Of a stretch of 64,000 nucleotides of DNA, positions 34,097 to 46,589 are shown in pieces; the first letter of the stretch is position 1, and each line of letters starts with the position of its first letter. The stretch covers positions 25,001 through 89,000 of the forward strand of contig JAQNDB010000273.1 in assembly GCA_029204045.2 (NCBI GenBank). The letters run 5' to 3'. This DNA is from Tillandsia leiboldiana. Its lineage: Eukaryota > Streptophyta > Magnoliopsida > Poales > Bromeliaceae. The translations under genes were made by a program, and so were the position numbers. The notes below the pieces were generated by a model. The model was given only the letters and a program-made list of their open reading frames with translations, ran no database searches and had not been told where the DNA came from.

Positions 34097-36497
34097 GTTT
34101 CAGGCCGATCGGATAAGGATCCGAGTCGTACGAGCCAGCCCTAGAACCGGGCTATTTTGCACCTCCGCCGATCTTCCCCGTCCGGCGCCGCCGCGCACCC
34201 GTGCCGCCGGCCACCACCTCAGCAAGCACCGCAGCATCGAGAGGGACACTTTTGTCCAAGTTGGAGGGCCTCTTGTGCCGCCGGCCGGAATCCGCCATTA
34301 GAGGGCCTTGTTTTGCCGAACTTGAGCTCCAGCGATCGCCGAGGCTCCGCGCTGCGGGTAAGTGACCCAGGTGAGTTCCTTGGACACTAATGGAGCTTCC
34401 TATCATGTTGCATGGAAGTTTGAACGTAGGGTTTCTTCTCACTGTTGTTGCACCCATTGTTGCAGCCGAGCTCGGGCTCCGGCCGCCGTCGCCGCACTTG
34501 GACTCCGGCCACCTACCCAGGTGAGCTGTTTGCACCTTATTGAAGGTTTCCGTCAAGTTGTTCTAGACAAGTAACCCTTATAATCAAAGTTGGTTCAAAC
34601 TTCTCGTGAAAATGGGTTTTTTAGAGGTTTCTCGGCTCCCGCCGCCGCCGGCCTCCGCCGCCGAGCCTGGCATGGTCCAGACCTCTTCTAGAAGCACTCT
34701 TGTACTGATGCTCACCTTTGTTGGCACTCTGCTCTAGGTTTGATCCAAGTTTGTCCAAACCGAGCTCTTGCCGTGAAGTGGTGTTGCTCCGGCCAATTTT
34801 TCGACCACTCTCCGATAAGCCCAAGGTGAGCCCTCGACTCAGTAACATGTCCAGATCATGATGCTCACCTTTATTTTCAGTTTGATCAAGTACTACCCAT
34901 GTTGTAGCATAATGGCTATTTTGGACTTAGAAGTTTATGGGCCAACTTTGCCCTCGGGCCTCGTGTAAGCCCAATCCCATGAGCACGAGCTTCGTCTCGT
35001 CGTTTCGGACACGCTGAAACTTACGGCGCTGTCTTTGGCTTCCTGGTTTGGAAGATCGAGTCGAAACGGGGTTCAAGTTAGTATAATTATGCAATTTTGG
35101 AAAAGTTTAGGGGTCAAGTTGCAAATGTAACACCCTGGCTGTCTTTAGATAGTATTTACGCACCGTCTAGTCATTTTGTTAAAGTTCCGTAGGCTCTCGT
35201 CGAGCGGGAATCGGATACCGTTCCGTAAATTGGCGAAATCGCCGGTTTTACGGTTTACGGCGCGAGTTTCGCGTTTCGGGTTGGATTTCTGATCGTCAGT
35301 TGTCGCCTCTGGTAATCCCCGACACTGTCCTGGCTGGTCTAGTGTTTTTGGTATTTCGTCGGGAAACTCCGAAGCCGAATTGGGCTTTTTGGGAGTCGCG
35401 CGAGTATTTATGGCAACATCTGGACATCGAAAATTACGGTTTTGCCCCTGTCTGCCCGAACATCGAGGTGATGATGTTTAGAGTCAGCAGGTGTAGTTTT
35501 GCAGTGTTTGGATGTTTATAGACTGTCGGCGGGTCAGCTTCAGTGTTTCGGTGATTTCCCGGAAATTCCGGTAAAAGCCTAGTTTCGGCTAAGTTCCCCG
35601 TGTTAGCGACAGGACATTATAGTATTGTCGGGATGGGTATGAGTGAGTCTGTTTCTGATCATAGTTTATGGTCAGGGCCCAGCAGTTCAGCACCAGCTTC
35701 CCAGTAGTCTAGCGGGATTCGGGATCGGCCTACATTGAGGTGGGTTATCTTCGGTCCGGAATTTATCTTTTCGGCCCTCTGGTTGCTTTAGTCCAGTCGG
35801 ACACTTATTTTTTATTTCAGCCCTGATTATGCCTACATGTTTCATGTTCCTATATGATAGATATTACTTGGACTTTTCAGGTTCAGCAGTTCATATATCT
35901 CAGTACAGTAGATTCCTATGGTCTGATCATGCCTGGAGATACTTTCATATCTGTCATTATCGTATTGCATTATTTCCAGAGATACTTGCTTCCATATTTC
36001 AGATATGCATGATAGACCTATGATTGATATACAGACATATGCATTCCTATTGGGATTTTGCTCAGATATACATACTTGTACTCCAGACTGCATGACTTGA
36101 GATATGATTGATACATAGATACCTGCATCCCCGTTGGGACTTTTCCAGCTTGTTGCCGATTACCCGGTCGTGGGACCGCGAGCTTGAGCATAGCATGATT
36201 GATCGCCACGCACCGCTGTACTTCACGAACATTGCCGGGGTCGCTCCCCGTGGATATTGTTCTTTACCAGTAAAGTGGTCTAGAGGAAAGACCCGTGAGC
36301 CCCCAGATAGCACCTGTGGGTGCGGGGTTATGTCAGCCAAATAGGTGCCAGATAGTGGCATGAGCCTGAGGTCCTCGTGACCAATAGTGGCATTGATTGG
36401 GTACTTGATGCTATTGTGTTTGATGCATAGCTTTTATCATCTCCATGATTAATTTACATGTAGCTATTCATCTTGTACCCTTATTGCTTAGTTCCTG

Positions 36498-39400
36498 TGT
36501 AACGCCCCGAGTTTTAAAAATCAGGTCTGAAATTTTTTTTTTTTTTTTTTGAAATAAATCAGAGTTTGCAAAACGGGCGTAACAGACCGCCACACATATA
36601 GGAAGCCCCTATACATGCACGGCTAGGCTAATCCAATCATCAATCAGAGATCATCAATATCTAAACTAAACAATGACCAATCAGTAGGAATAATCCAAAT
36701 AATCATGCTAACATCAATCTGAAATACTAATAAACTGGAAGCTGAAATAACATAAACAAGAGTCAGCTACAGATCATCGGGGATCTCAATCATCAATCTA
36801 TATCATCAGGGGGACAGCTCTATCGTGACAGCCTCACTGGATCGTCCCGACACCCCTCTACCCGAACGACCTGAAAAATGGTCACCCAGGGGGTGTGAGA
36901 TACACTGTAAATGTATCCCAGTGGGCACGACGAGCCGAGAAATAGCTAATCGTACCTACTGGGTACAATAATCTGCGGATAGTAAAAATCATAGGGTAAA
37001 GCTGAATAACAAATAAGATCTACTGATAATCAACAAAAATCCACAGATAACTGAATAGGCAAATAATCAAGGGTAATGAAACTGCAGGTATTAAAAGCTG
37101 GAAATCAATGTATAGCTATAAAAATCAAGCATAGGGACTGCAGGTAAGTAATACAAGAAATCTGGATATAAATGAGATAATCAATCATAAACTAAGCAGT
37201 AAGGGTACAGGGTAAGATATCTATCAATAACAGTGCAAGATAAGAATAATGCGTCAACAAAAGAAACTCAAGTACCCAATCAATGCCATTATTGGTCACG
37301 AGGACCTCAGGCTCATACCACTATCTGGCACCTATATGGCTGACATAACCCCGCACCCACTAGTGCTGATCTGGGGGCTCACGGGTCCCTCCTCTAGACC
37401 ACTTTACCGGTAAAGAACACTGTGACGGTGGCCAAACCGTCAGTGTACGTGACGTACAGCGTGCGTGGTAGTCATCATGCTATGCTCAAGCTCACGGTCT
37501 AATGACCGGGTAGTCGGCAATAAGCCGAGATCCCAACAGGGAAATCATCTATCATATCGATCAAGATCTATCATGCATATCTGAATATCAAGCAAACATC
37601 ACAGATGAAAGGAAATAGCAGGTAAAATCCGATCATGACATCTATGTACTGGAATATAAAGGCTGATGAGCAGGTGTACATGCTATATCTAAAGAATCAC
37701 TGTCTATCAGGAAAATCATATGGCATATAGATGAACTCATCAGATATAACCGAGAATAGGAGTACATGATCCAATCAACAGGGCTAACCAAAAACAGGTG
37801 TCCGACTGGACTAAAGCAACCAGAGGGCCGAATAGATAAAGCCCGGACCGAAGATAACCCACCTGAATGTAGGCAGATCCTCGAACTCCCGCACAGCTAC
37901 TGGGAGGCTGGTGCTGAACAACTGGGCCCTGAATAAGAAGCTATAATCAGTAATAGACTCACACATACCCATCCCGACGATACGACAGTAACGGAGTGCT
38001 TAAACAGGAATAATACGCCGATTTACGGGACAACAACCGATTCCCGCCCAATAGGAATCCACGGAACTCTAACAAGATGCCTAGTAGGTGTGTAAACACT
38101 GTCTAAAGACAGCCATCACGTCCAATTTACAATTTGGCCCATAACAACTTCTTAATTTACATAAAAACCTAACATCATCGCTCGTTTCGACTCGTTCTTG
38201 AAATTCGGGGGTCCAAAAGATGCGCCGTAACTTTCAGCGCGTTCGTTACGACGAGACGAAGCTCGTGCTCACAAGATTGGGCCGAGACCAGGCCCATTTA
38301 CAAGGTTGGCCCATAAACATTCTTGGGCTCAATTAGCAACTAGGTTTAACTCCATTTGTAGTTGATCAAATTAAGGGTTCAGTGGAGCATCAAGTACTGG
38401 GGACTAAGTAGGGTTGAGGGCTCACCTCAGGTGCACCGGGGAGTGGCCGGAGAGGTTGGCCGGAGCAGCACCCAAACCACAAGGAGCTCGGTTTGCACTT
38501 CACTGGAATCAACCCGGGTTCAGACCTGAAGTAAGGTGAGCACATGTTAGCTCTTAATCTCAGATGGTGTTTGGTCCATGTGGGGTCGAGCCCCGGCGGC
38601 CGGAGGCGGCGGCGGCCGGAGACAAGTCCAAAAAGATATTTTCGAGTGCAACCATGGAACCAAGCTACAGGAGGGTTCTCTGCCCAAATAAAATCATGAG
38701 GATCCTTCATTTAATATTTAGAGCTTACCTGTGCAAGTGGCCGGAGTCCGGAGCGCCGGAGGTGGCCGGAGGTGAGTTCGAGTGCAACCTCGGGTGCAAC
38801 TACAGAGATCAAGGATTGAGCGTTAAAACCTCCATGCAAGATGATGGGCAAGCTCCTAAGGATCAGAGAAGCTCACTAGGGCGGTTTTCCGGTGCCGGGG
38901 AACGTCGGCAAGGCGCGGCGGCGGAGCTCGGCCGAGGATCAATGGCCGTTAATGGCGGATTCCTGCCGACGAGCTCCGGGCCGGTGCAACTTGGACCAAA
39001 AGGTTCCTGTTGGTGCCAGGGAGCTTCTGGTGGCGATGGCCGGCGGCGGGAGGCAGCGACGGCGCCGGACGGCCGAGATCGGCCAAGGTGAAGAGAACCG
39101 GTTTCTAGGGCACGTCCGTTTGGCCCCGATCCTCAACCGATGGTGATCAGACTACGTTGAGGTGTTGCAGTCGTCCAGGGAATGTGATTCAACGGAGCTG
39201 ATCTTGGGTTTGACGGCCGGATGACGACGGCGCTCGCAATCGGCCAAAGATGGTAATTTCCGGCGACAGGTCTCCCGCCGACGACCGGGCCAACGGCGAC
39301 GGCCCAAACTTCATGGAGAGATTCCTCTCGAGGTCAGGAATACTCTAGTAGGGTTCAAAGGCCAGTTGGAATTAAAAGTTTCCAAAAGCTCACCTCGTCG

Positions 39401-40497
39401 GAGAATCGTGGAAGGAGAAGGTGGCCGCGGCGGCGCACGGCGGCGGCTGGGGCCGGATTCACCTCAGCTCGGTTGGGGCTCCACGGGAAACTCCACAGGA
39501 CCAGGTCTTGATCACCTAGGACCTTCTCGATCACCTTCCTCTCCAATCACCCGAGATCAAGGTGAGTTCTTGATCCCTTCTTCTCCGGCAAGGGAGAGGC
39601 GGCGGCCGGCGCGGGGAGGTTCTGGGGATCGCGGCAGAGAGGGGTAGGTTGTTGGAAGCTGCGGCTGTGGGCTGAGGCTACGGGGTTCTAAGTAAAAACC
39701 CTAGCCCTAGCACATGTATTTATATACATGGTGCAACTTTGCACTTTAGCCCTCCATCCTATGACATTCGGTGTCTAGTCCCTCACAGTATGCAACATTC
39801 ACAACAAGGTCCCTCACCACAAAGGTGGCATGCAAATCGAGGCAAGAACTATAGGGATTCTTGTGCAAAAAAAGCCGCATTTTCACCGTATTTCACGCTT
39901 TTCGAGGTGTTCTAGTCGTCGAAACGAAAAATGGACTTCGCCACGACGTCCGGCTCGACGAAACCTATCAGGTAGCGATTTTCATTTTTCGAGAAAACGC
40001 CCGGATAAAATCTCGGTCCATAAAATACTGTTCCGAAATACAGTTATCGCGCTTTTCGAGACTCTAAGGTCGTCAAACGGAAATTCCGTCAGCGCCATTG
40101 CGTCCAGAACGACGAAACCGTTCAAATCGACTACCGGAAGTGCTATGATCGGTTTCCAGGCGGCGATTTGGCGAACGTTAGCACTTAGGGGTATTTGAAA
40201 TTAGGGTTTACTGTTCATCACTGTTCATCCACTATTCACTTTAAGTCGCGGGTCCCGCCCGCTTCTTCGTTGATTTCTGGAAAATCCGACCGTCGGATCT
40301 AAACTTGCTTAATATGGTTTTCGATCGGTTCGACGAGACGGTTGCACTGGTGATCTCGGATTTTCGAGATTAGGCTCGGATTGAAAAGCGACACTTTAGC
40401 CTCGTAACCTGTGCAATTACACAGTGGAAAAAGGGGTCAACTGGATATTTCATTCTTTTCCTCTTTATTTATTTACAATAAAATTCAAGTTTTTACA
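36498..40497 (-). repeat. Element D 3' LTR
   Basis: On the minus strand it starts TGTAAAAACTTG and ends GGGGCGTTACA, with one base changed from GTGACA. The TATA box TATATAAATACA is at 39715-39726 and the palindrome ATCCGACCGTCGGAT at 40284-40298. A T tract (an A tract in element sense) lies at 36532-36550. It belongs to family B with B1. Confidence 0.88.
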
Positions 40498-40535
40498 TCT
40501 CTACCACCTAAAAAGAAGTTTCGTCCCCGAAACTT
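40498..40535 (-). other. Pre-PPT hairpin and polypurine tract of element D
   Basis: AAGTTTCG/CGAAACTT stem (40516-40535) followed in element sense by CTTTTTAGGTGGTAGAGA up to the LTR start at 40497. It is closely related to the LARD-like element at 14866-14903. Confidence 0.75.
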
Positions 40536-40542
40536 AGTACAA

Positions 40543-42110
40543 CTAGGAATCAAATAAATAGGGGTAATGCTCCATCATGGCTGACTCGCGTTCCCACGTG
40601 GCTTCACGCTCCCCGTGGTTCTCCCATTGTACCTTGACGTAGGGGATCGATCTACTCCTCAGCTTCTTTTCATCTCAAGCCAGGATCTTCAGAGGTGTCT
40701 CATCATAACTCAGATCCTCGCGAAGCTGAACGGCGGTAGGGCTGATCACATGTGAAGGATCCCTGATATACTTCCGTAGCATGGAGACGTGGAAGACATT
40801 GTGCACTCGGGCGAGGCTAGGAGGAAGAGCCAATCGATATGCTACAGGACCAATGCGCTCCAATATCTCGAAGGGACCGACAAATCGGGGACTGAGCTTG
40901 TTGCGAATCCCAAATCGCTTGATTCTCCGAGTTGGCGATACCTTCAGCAGAACATGATCACCTACTTGGAACTCCAAGTCTCGTCGTCGTTGGTCCGCAT
41001 AGCTCTTCTGTCTGCTCTGCGCGGTTAGCATCTGCTGTCTTGCTACTCGCACTCTGGCCTCTGCATCCTCAAGTAGCTCTGGCCCGATAACACGGCGCTC
41101 ACCGACGTCATCCCAACAGATGGGGGAACGACATCGGCGCCCGTACAGTGCCTCATAAGGAGCCATACCGATACTCGCCTGGTAGCTGTTGTTGTAGGCG
41201 AACTCTACCAAGGGAAGATACCGGTACCAACCATCTCCGTACTCAAGTATACCGGCTCTCAGCATATCCTCCAATGTCTGAATGACTCGCTCGGACTGCC
41301 CGTCACTCTGGGGGTGGAAGGCAATACTGAATTTTAGCTTCGTGCCCATAGCTTCCTGTACATTCCTCCAGAACTGAGACACAAAGCGAGTGTCCCTGTC
41401 CGAAATGATCGATGCCGGAGTGCCATGGAGTCGCACGATCTCATCAATATAGAGCTGGGCGAGTCTATCCACAATGACCCATATAGCATCGTGATCTGCT
41501 CCCACTTCCAAACTGGTACTGGAAGCGGTTGCAGTTTTCCCGCCGGTCTCTGGTGTTCCGCCTTCACCTGCTGGCAAACCAGGCACTGCGCCACATAGTT
41601 CGCCACGTCAGCCTTCATCCCAGGCCACCAGTAATGCTGCTTCAAGTCCCGGTACATTTTTGTTCCGCCAGGATGTACCGTGTATAAGGACCGATGCGCC
41701 TCAGTGAGGATGTCCTTCTTTAATTCACCGTCATCTGGGACACACCAACGGCCCCTGAATCGGATAGAGCCATCGGCGTGCAACTGGTAGTCGTCAGTCT
41801 GTCCCAATGATATCAGCTCTCGAATCTTCTGGAAGGAGGGGTCGGACTGCTGTCCCTCCTTTATGCGATCAAGTAGGGTAGGCTGCACTACCATCGCTAA
41901 TAGTCGAGTGGTAGACCCCGAAGGAACGATCTCCAAGTCTAGGCGTTGGAACTCAGAAATCAAGCGGTCCTGTTCCGTGATCATTAGCAGCTCTGGCGAC
42001 ACGTGCTTTCGGCTCAAAGCATCCGCTACTACATTGGCCTGACCTGGGTGGTACTGGATAGTGAGATCATAGTCCTTTAGCAGTTCGAGCCATTCACAAG
42101 GACTTAACAG
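40543..42110 (-). pseudogene. Broken pol 3' end: RNase H tail, integrase, chromodomain
   Basis: The reading starts near 42100 with the RNase H tail (QYHPGQANVVADALSRK). It continues through the integrase HHCC zinc finger: in the 41334-42125 frame H144, H151, C181 and C184. Around 41490 the frame shifts, and the segment normally carrying the first catalytic Asp of integrase is gone. The second frame (40675-41586) holds the SDRD Asp, the QSER Glu and the GPFEILERIGPVAYRL C-terminal region. A TGA at 40675-40677 then cuts off the chromodomain, whose remnant (IPYVKVQWENHGEREATWE) stays readable in frame to a stop at 40543. Integrase here cannot be active. RT, protease and gag are absent upstream. 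The family call rests on the integrase and chromodomain motifs. Confidence 0.9.
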
Positions 42111-42189
42111 ACTTGATTTTGACATGTTGCCAAATTTTAAGGCTTAACTGCTTTATATTTCAAGTTCCATTGACTCGGGTTCTCGTAGA

Positions 42190-42285
42190 GATGCTACACG
42201 CCCAGCCAAGGCTACACCGCACAAGCATGCTTAACCTCGGAGTTCGGATAAGATCCGATGCTTAAGGGTTGATGTGATCGCATCC
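42190..42285 (-). other. Diverged 5S rRNA-like segment
   Basis: In minus sense it begins GGATGCGATC and includes CGGATC, GAACTCCG and GGTTAAGCATGCTTG in the order and spacing of plant 5S rRNA. After that the match decays. It is not a functional 5S gene. It could be a remnant of a 5S copy or of a Cassandra-type LTR lying in element D's interior. Confidence 0.55.
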
Positions 42286-42289
42286 GATG

Positions 42290-44223
42290 TGGCAACCAGC
42301 TCTCATACTCTTTTCTGGTTTCACATAACTTACAGTTTGTGCAGGCAGAACTTAATGGTCTTACCCGTTTAGGCTGACTATCGAGGCCGAACACTGACAA
42401 AAGCCACTAGATTCATTTTCTTAAGTGAAATCATATAAGGTAGAGAATCTCTTCTTACACTTTATAATCGTTTGTGGCATAATTTTCACCACCAGTTGCT
42501 AGAACTAAACCTCAGACTACTAAGGACGCACAACTGCCGGTTAAATATCACACGATCAGTCGTTTAGTATCATAAAACATGGCAACCCAAGATCACCATT
42601 CATAAAGCTTAAAATATCCGATCTGGACATGTTGTCCAACCTTTTTGGGTTTAAACCATATATTTCTATTATCAACTCAGTTGCAAAATCTGGCGACATC
42701 AACGTGGCTAGTGACCACAAGTTAGGACAAGTGTCCACAATGATGACAAAAATAATCCACTATGTACGCGATCTGTCTGAGACCTACCTAAGGTCAAATA
42801 CGGTCTGGGGTATCATCACTGAAACTATAACATCGTTGTCCAGAGGGTAACCCTGGAGACTATAATATAGATAAGCAAACAAGTAGACCCAATCACGATA
42901 TTACCCCTTATGGGGTAGAGTACTTCAAACCACTCTTTCGACAGTACATTGTCTGCAGCCAACATACTTATCAAAAGAAAAGTGAAATACTGTAGATCTG
43001 TCGCCAACATCAAGTTGGGGACACGACTCCCACCGGAATCAACAGAAGGTATAACTCATACCTCAAGACACGAATCTCTATGCCGATACTATAAACTTAT
43101 ATCAACAGTCTCTACCACCTCGGGGTCATGAGTGCGACCCCGGCTACTCACAAGAATCTAGAACCATATTCCACTATCTACCGATTATCTTAAATGAATC
43201 ACCACTTGCTAACACGGCTCTAGCGACGCCAGTCGTAACTCAAATATCATCAGGGCGATCACGACCTCATAATCAGTTCACCCACAATGTGCGAATCAAC
43301 TACAATTCGGATTCATTTAGGATAAAAATCAAATCCTCAAGCTATCATCATCACTCTGTATATTAAACTTTCCAGTCATATCTCACCATCGTAGTAATCA
43401 CAATATCTAACTTATTGCATACTCATAGGAGTAACTAAGACTCCACTAAAATCGTACCAAAGGCGGGGTCTGAATCTGAATCTAACTCAAACCAGCGTTT
43501 CAATCGGCCAATAGATCACCGGATTTAGCCTATCCATCAACCATGTCTGCGCCAAAGCGCTCACTGCTACCACCATCTCTATCGAAGTAATCGTGAATCC
43601 CAAATTATTTTACACTGATCAGGGTTGGGACACAATTCAATAAGGTCTAATATTTGCTGAGTGTCATTAGAATCCTTCCGTCCAAAGCAACAAGATTGCT
43701 AACCTCATAGGCATCCCGATAACTATATTCGGGGAATCTCCGGTAATAGCAGTCACAACATAATTTTAATAACCCCGGCTGTGACAAAAGTACTATATCT
43801 AGTGGCACGGGGACAACCGGAGGATCACTGACTTCTCCAAGCACCTGGACTAGTGGTGGGGCCAGTGCAACAAGAGCAACTATCTGATGCTGAGCCATCT
43901 GCTGGACTAACCCAGCAAAATGCGGTGAACTGATTCTCTACCGCTGTCAAAAATCCGAGCTCTAAGGCTCCACTGATATATCAAACCCATGGCTCGTACC
44001 ACAACCGCAGCTAACACTGCACCCACCACGACCACTAAGCCCAGAGCGCGTGCGAACACCGCTCGTAGTCACAACGACAAGATTTGGAAGCGACTCATAG
44101 TGTGAAATACACCTGAGCTCCTAACCACTAGACAAATACCCCGCGCTCTCACGTGACAAGTCATCCTAGGGTTCATCCTAACCAATTCCTAATCCATCTT
44201 TCCTAGGTACCGTGTACCTATTT
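42290..44223 (-). other. Unrecognised interior of element D
   Basis: About 1.9 kb between the primer site and the pol remnant, where gag, protease and RT would normally lie. No frame exceeds about 83 codons (43647-43898, minus) and no zinc knuckle, protease or RT motif is visible. It is either heavily decayed or replacement sequence. Confidence 0.6.
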
Positions 44224-44234
44224 CTCTGATACCA
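44224..44234 (-). other. Primer binding site of element D
   Basis: TGGTATCAGAG on the minus strand, 7 bases inside the 5' LTR end, after GATTTTA. It matches the iMet-tRNA 3' end over 11 bases. Confidence 0.8.
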
Positions 44235-46589
44235 TAAAATCTATCACGCCCCGAGTTTTAAAAATCAGGTCTGAAATTTTTTTTTTTTTTTTAAATAAAT
44301 CAGAGTTTGCAAAACGGGCATAACAGACCGCCACACATATAGGAAGCCCCTATACATGCACGGCTAGGCTAATCCAATCATCAATCAGAGATCATCAATA
44401 TCTAAACTAAACAATGACCAATCAGTAGGAATAATCCAAATAATCATGCTAACATCAATCTAAAATACTAATAAACTGGAAGCTGAAATAACATAAACAA
44501 GAGTCAGCTACAGATCATCGGGGATCTCAATCATCAATCTATATCATCAGGGGGACAGCTCTATCGTGACAGCCTCACTGGATCGTCCCGACACCCCTCT
44601 ACCCGAACGACCTGAAAAATGGTCACCCAGGGGGTGTGAGATACACTGTACATGTATCCCAGTGGGCACAACGAGCCGAGAAATAGCTAATCGTACCTAC
44701 TGGGTACAATAATCTGCGGATAGTAAAAATCATAGGGTAAAGCTGAATAACAAATAAGATTTACTGATAATCAACAAAAATCCACAGATAACTGAATAGG
44801 CAGATAATCAAGGGTAATGAAACTGCAGGTATTAAAAGCTGGAAATCAATGTATAGCTATAAAAATCAAGCATAGGGACTGCAGGTAAGTAATACAAGAA
44901 ATCTGGATATAAATGAGATAATCAATCATAAACTGAGCAGTAAGGGTACAGGGTAAGATATCTATCAATAACAGTGCAAGATAAGAATAATGCATCAACA
45001 AAAGAAACTCAAGTACCCAATCAATGCCATTATTGGTCACGAGGACCTCAGGCTCATACCACTATCTGGCACCTATCTGGCTGACATAACCCCGCACCCA
45101 CTGGTGCTGATCTGGGGGCTCACGGGTCCCTCCTCTAGACCACTTTACCGGTAAAGAACACTGTGACAGTGGCAAAACCGTCAGTGTACGTGACGTACAG
45201 CGTGCGTGGTAGTCATCATGCTATGCTCAAGCTCACGGTCTAATGACCGGGTAGTCGGCAATAAGCCGAGATCCCAACAAGGAAATCATCTATCATATCG
45301 ATCAAGATCTATCATGCATATCTGAATATCAAGCAAACATCACAGATGAAAGGAAATAGCAGGTAAAATCCGATCATGACATCTATGTACTGGAATATAA
45401 AGGCTGATGAGCAGGTGTACATGCTATATCTAAAGAATCACTGTCTATCAGGAAAATCATATGGCATATAGATGAACTCATCAGATATAACCGAGAATAG
45501 GAGTACATGATCCAATCAACAGGGCTAACCAAAAACAGGTGTCCGACTGGACTAAAGCAACCAGAGGGCCGAATAGATAAAGCCCGGACCGAAGATAACC
45601 CACCTGAATGTAGGCAGATCCTCGAACTCCCGCACAGCTACTGGGAGGCTGGTGCTGAACAACTGGGCCCTGAATAAGAAGCTATAATCAGTAATAGACT
45701 CACACATACCCATCCCGACGACACGACAGTAACGGAGTGCTTAAACAGGAATAATACGCCGATTTACGGGACAACAACCGATTCCCGCCCAATAGGAATC
45801 CACGGAACTCTAACAAGATGCCTAGTAGGTGTGTAAACACTGTCTAAAGACAGCCATCACGTCCAATTTACAATTTGGCCCATAACAACTTCTTAATTTG
45901 CATAAAAACCTAACATCATCGCTCGTTTCAACTCGTTCTTGAAATCCGGGGGTCCAAAAGCTGCGCCGTAACTTTCAGCGCGTTCGTTACGACGAGACGA
46001 AGCTCGTGCTCACAAGATTGGGCCGAGACCAGGCCCATTTACAAGGTTGGCCCATAAACATTCTTGGGCTCAATTAGCAACTAGGTTTAACTCCATTTGT
46101 AGTTGATCAAATTAAGGGTTCAGTGGAGCATCAAGTACTGGGGACTAAGTAGGGTTGAGGGCTCACCTCAGGTGCACCGGGGAGTGGCCGGAGAGGTTGG
46201 CCGGAGCAGCACCCAAACCACAAGGAGCTCGGTTTGCACTTCACTGGAATCAACCCGGGTTCAGACCTGAAGTAAGGTGAGCACATGTTAGCTCTTAATC
46301 TCAGATGGTGTTTGGTCCATGTGGGGTCGAGCCCCGGCGGCCGGAGACAAGTCCGAAAAGATAGTTTCGGGTGCAACCATGGAACCAAGCTACAGGAGGG
46401 TTCTCTGCCCAAATAAAATCATGGGGATCCTTCATTTAATATTTAGAGCTTACCTGTGCAAGTGGCCGGAGTCCGGAGCGCCGGAGGTGGCCGGAGGTGA
46501 GTTCGAGTGCAACCTCGGGTGCAACTACAGAGATCAAGGACTGAGCGTTAAAACCTCCATGCAAGATGATGGGCAAGCTCCTAAGGATC

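Noticed and set aside
40789..41028. Plus-strand 79-codon frame
   Set aside because: It is the shadow of the minus-strand integrase remnant.
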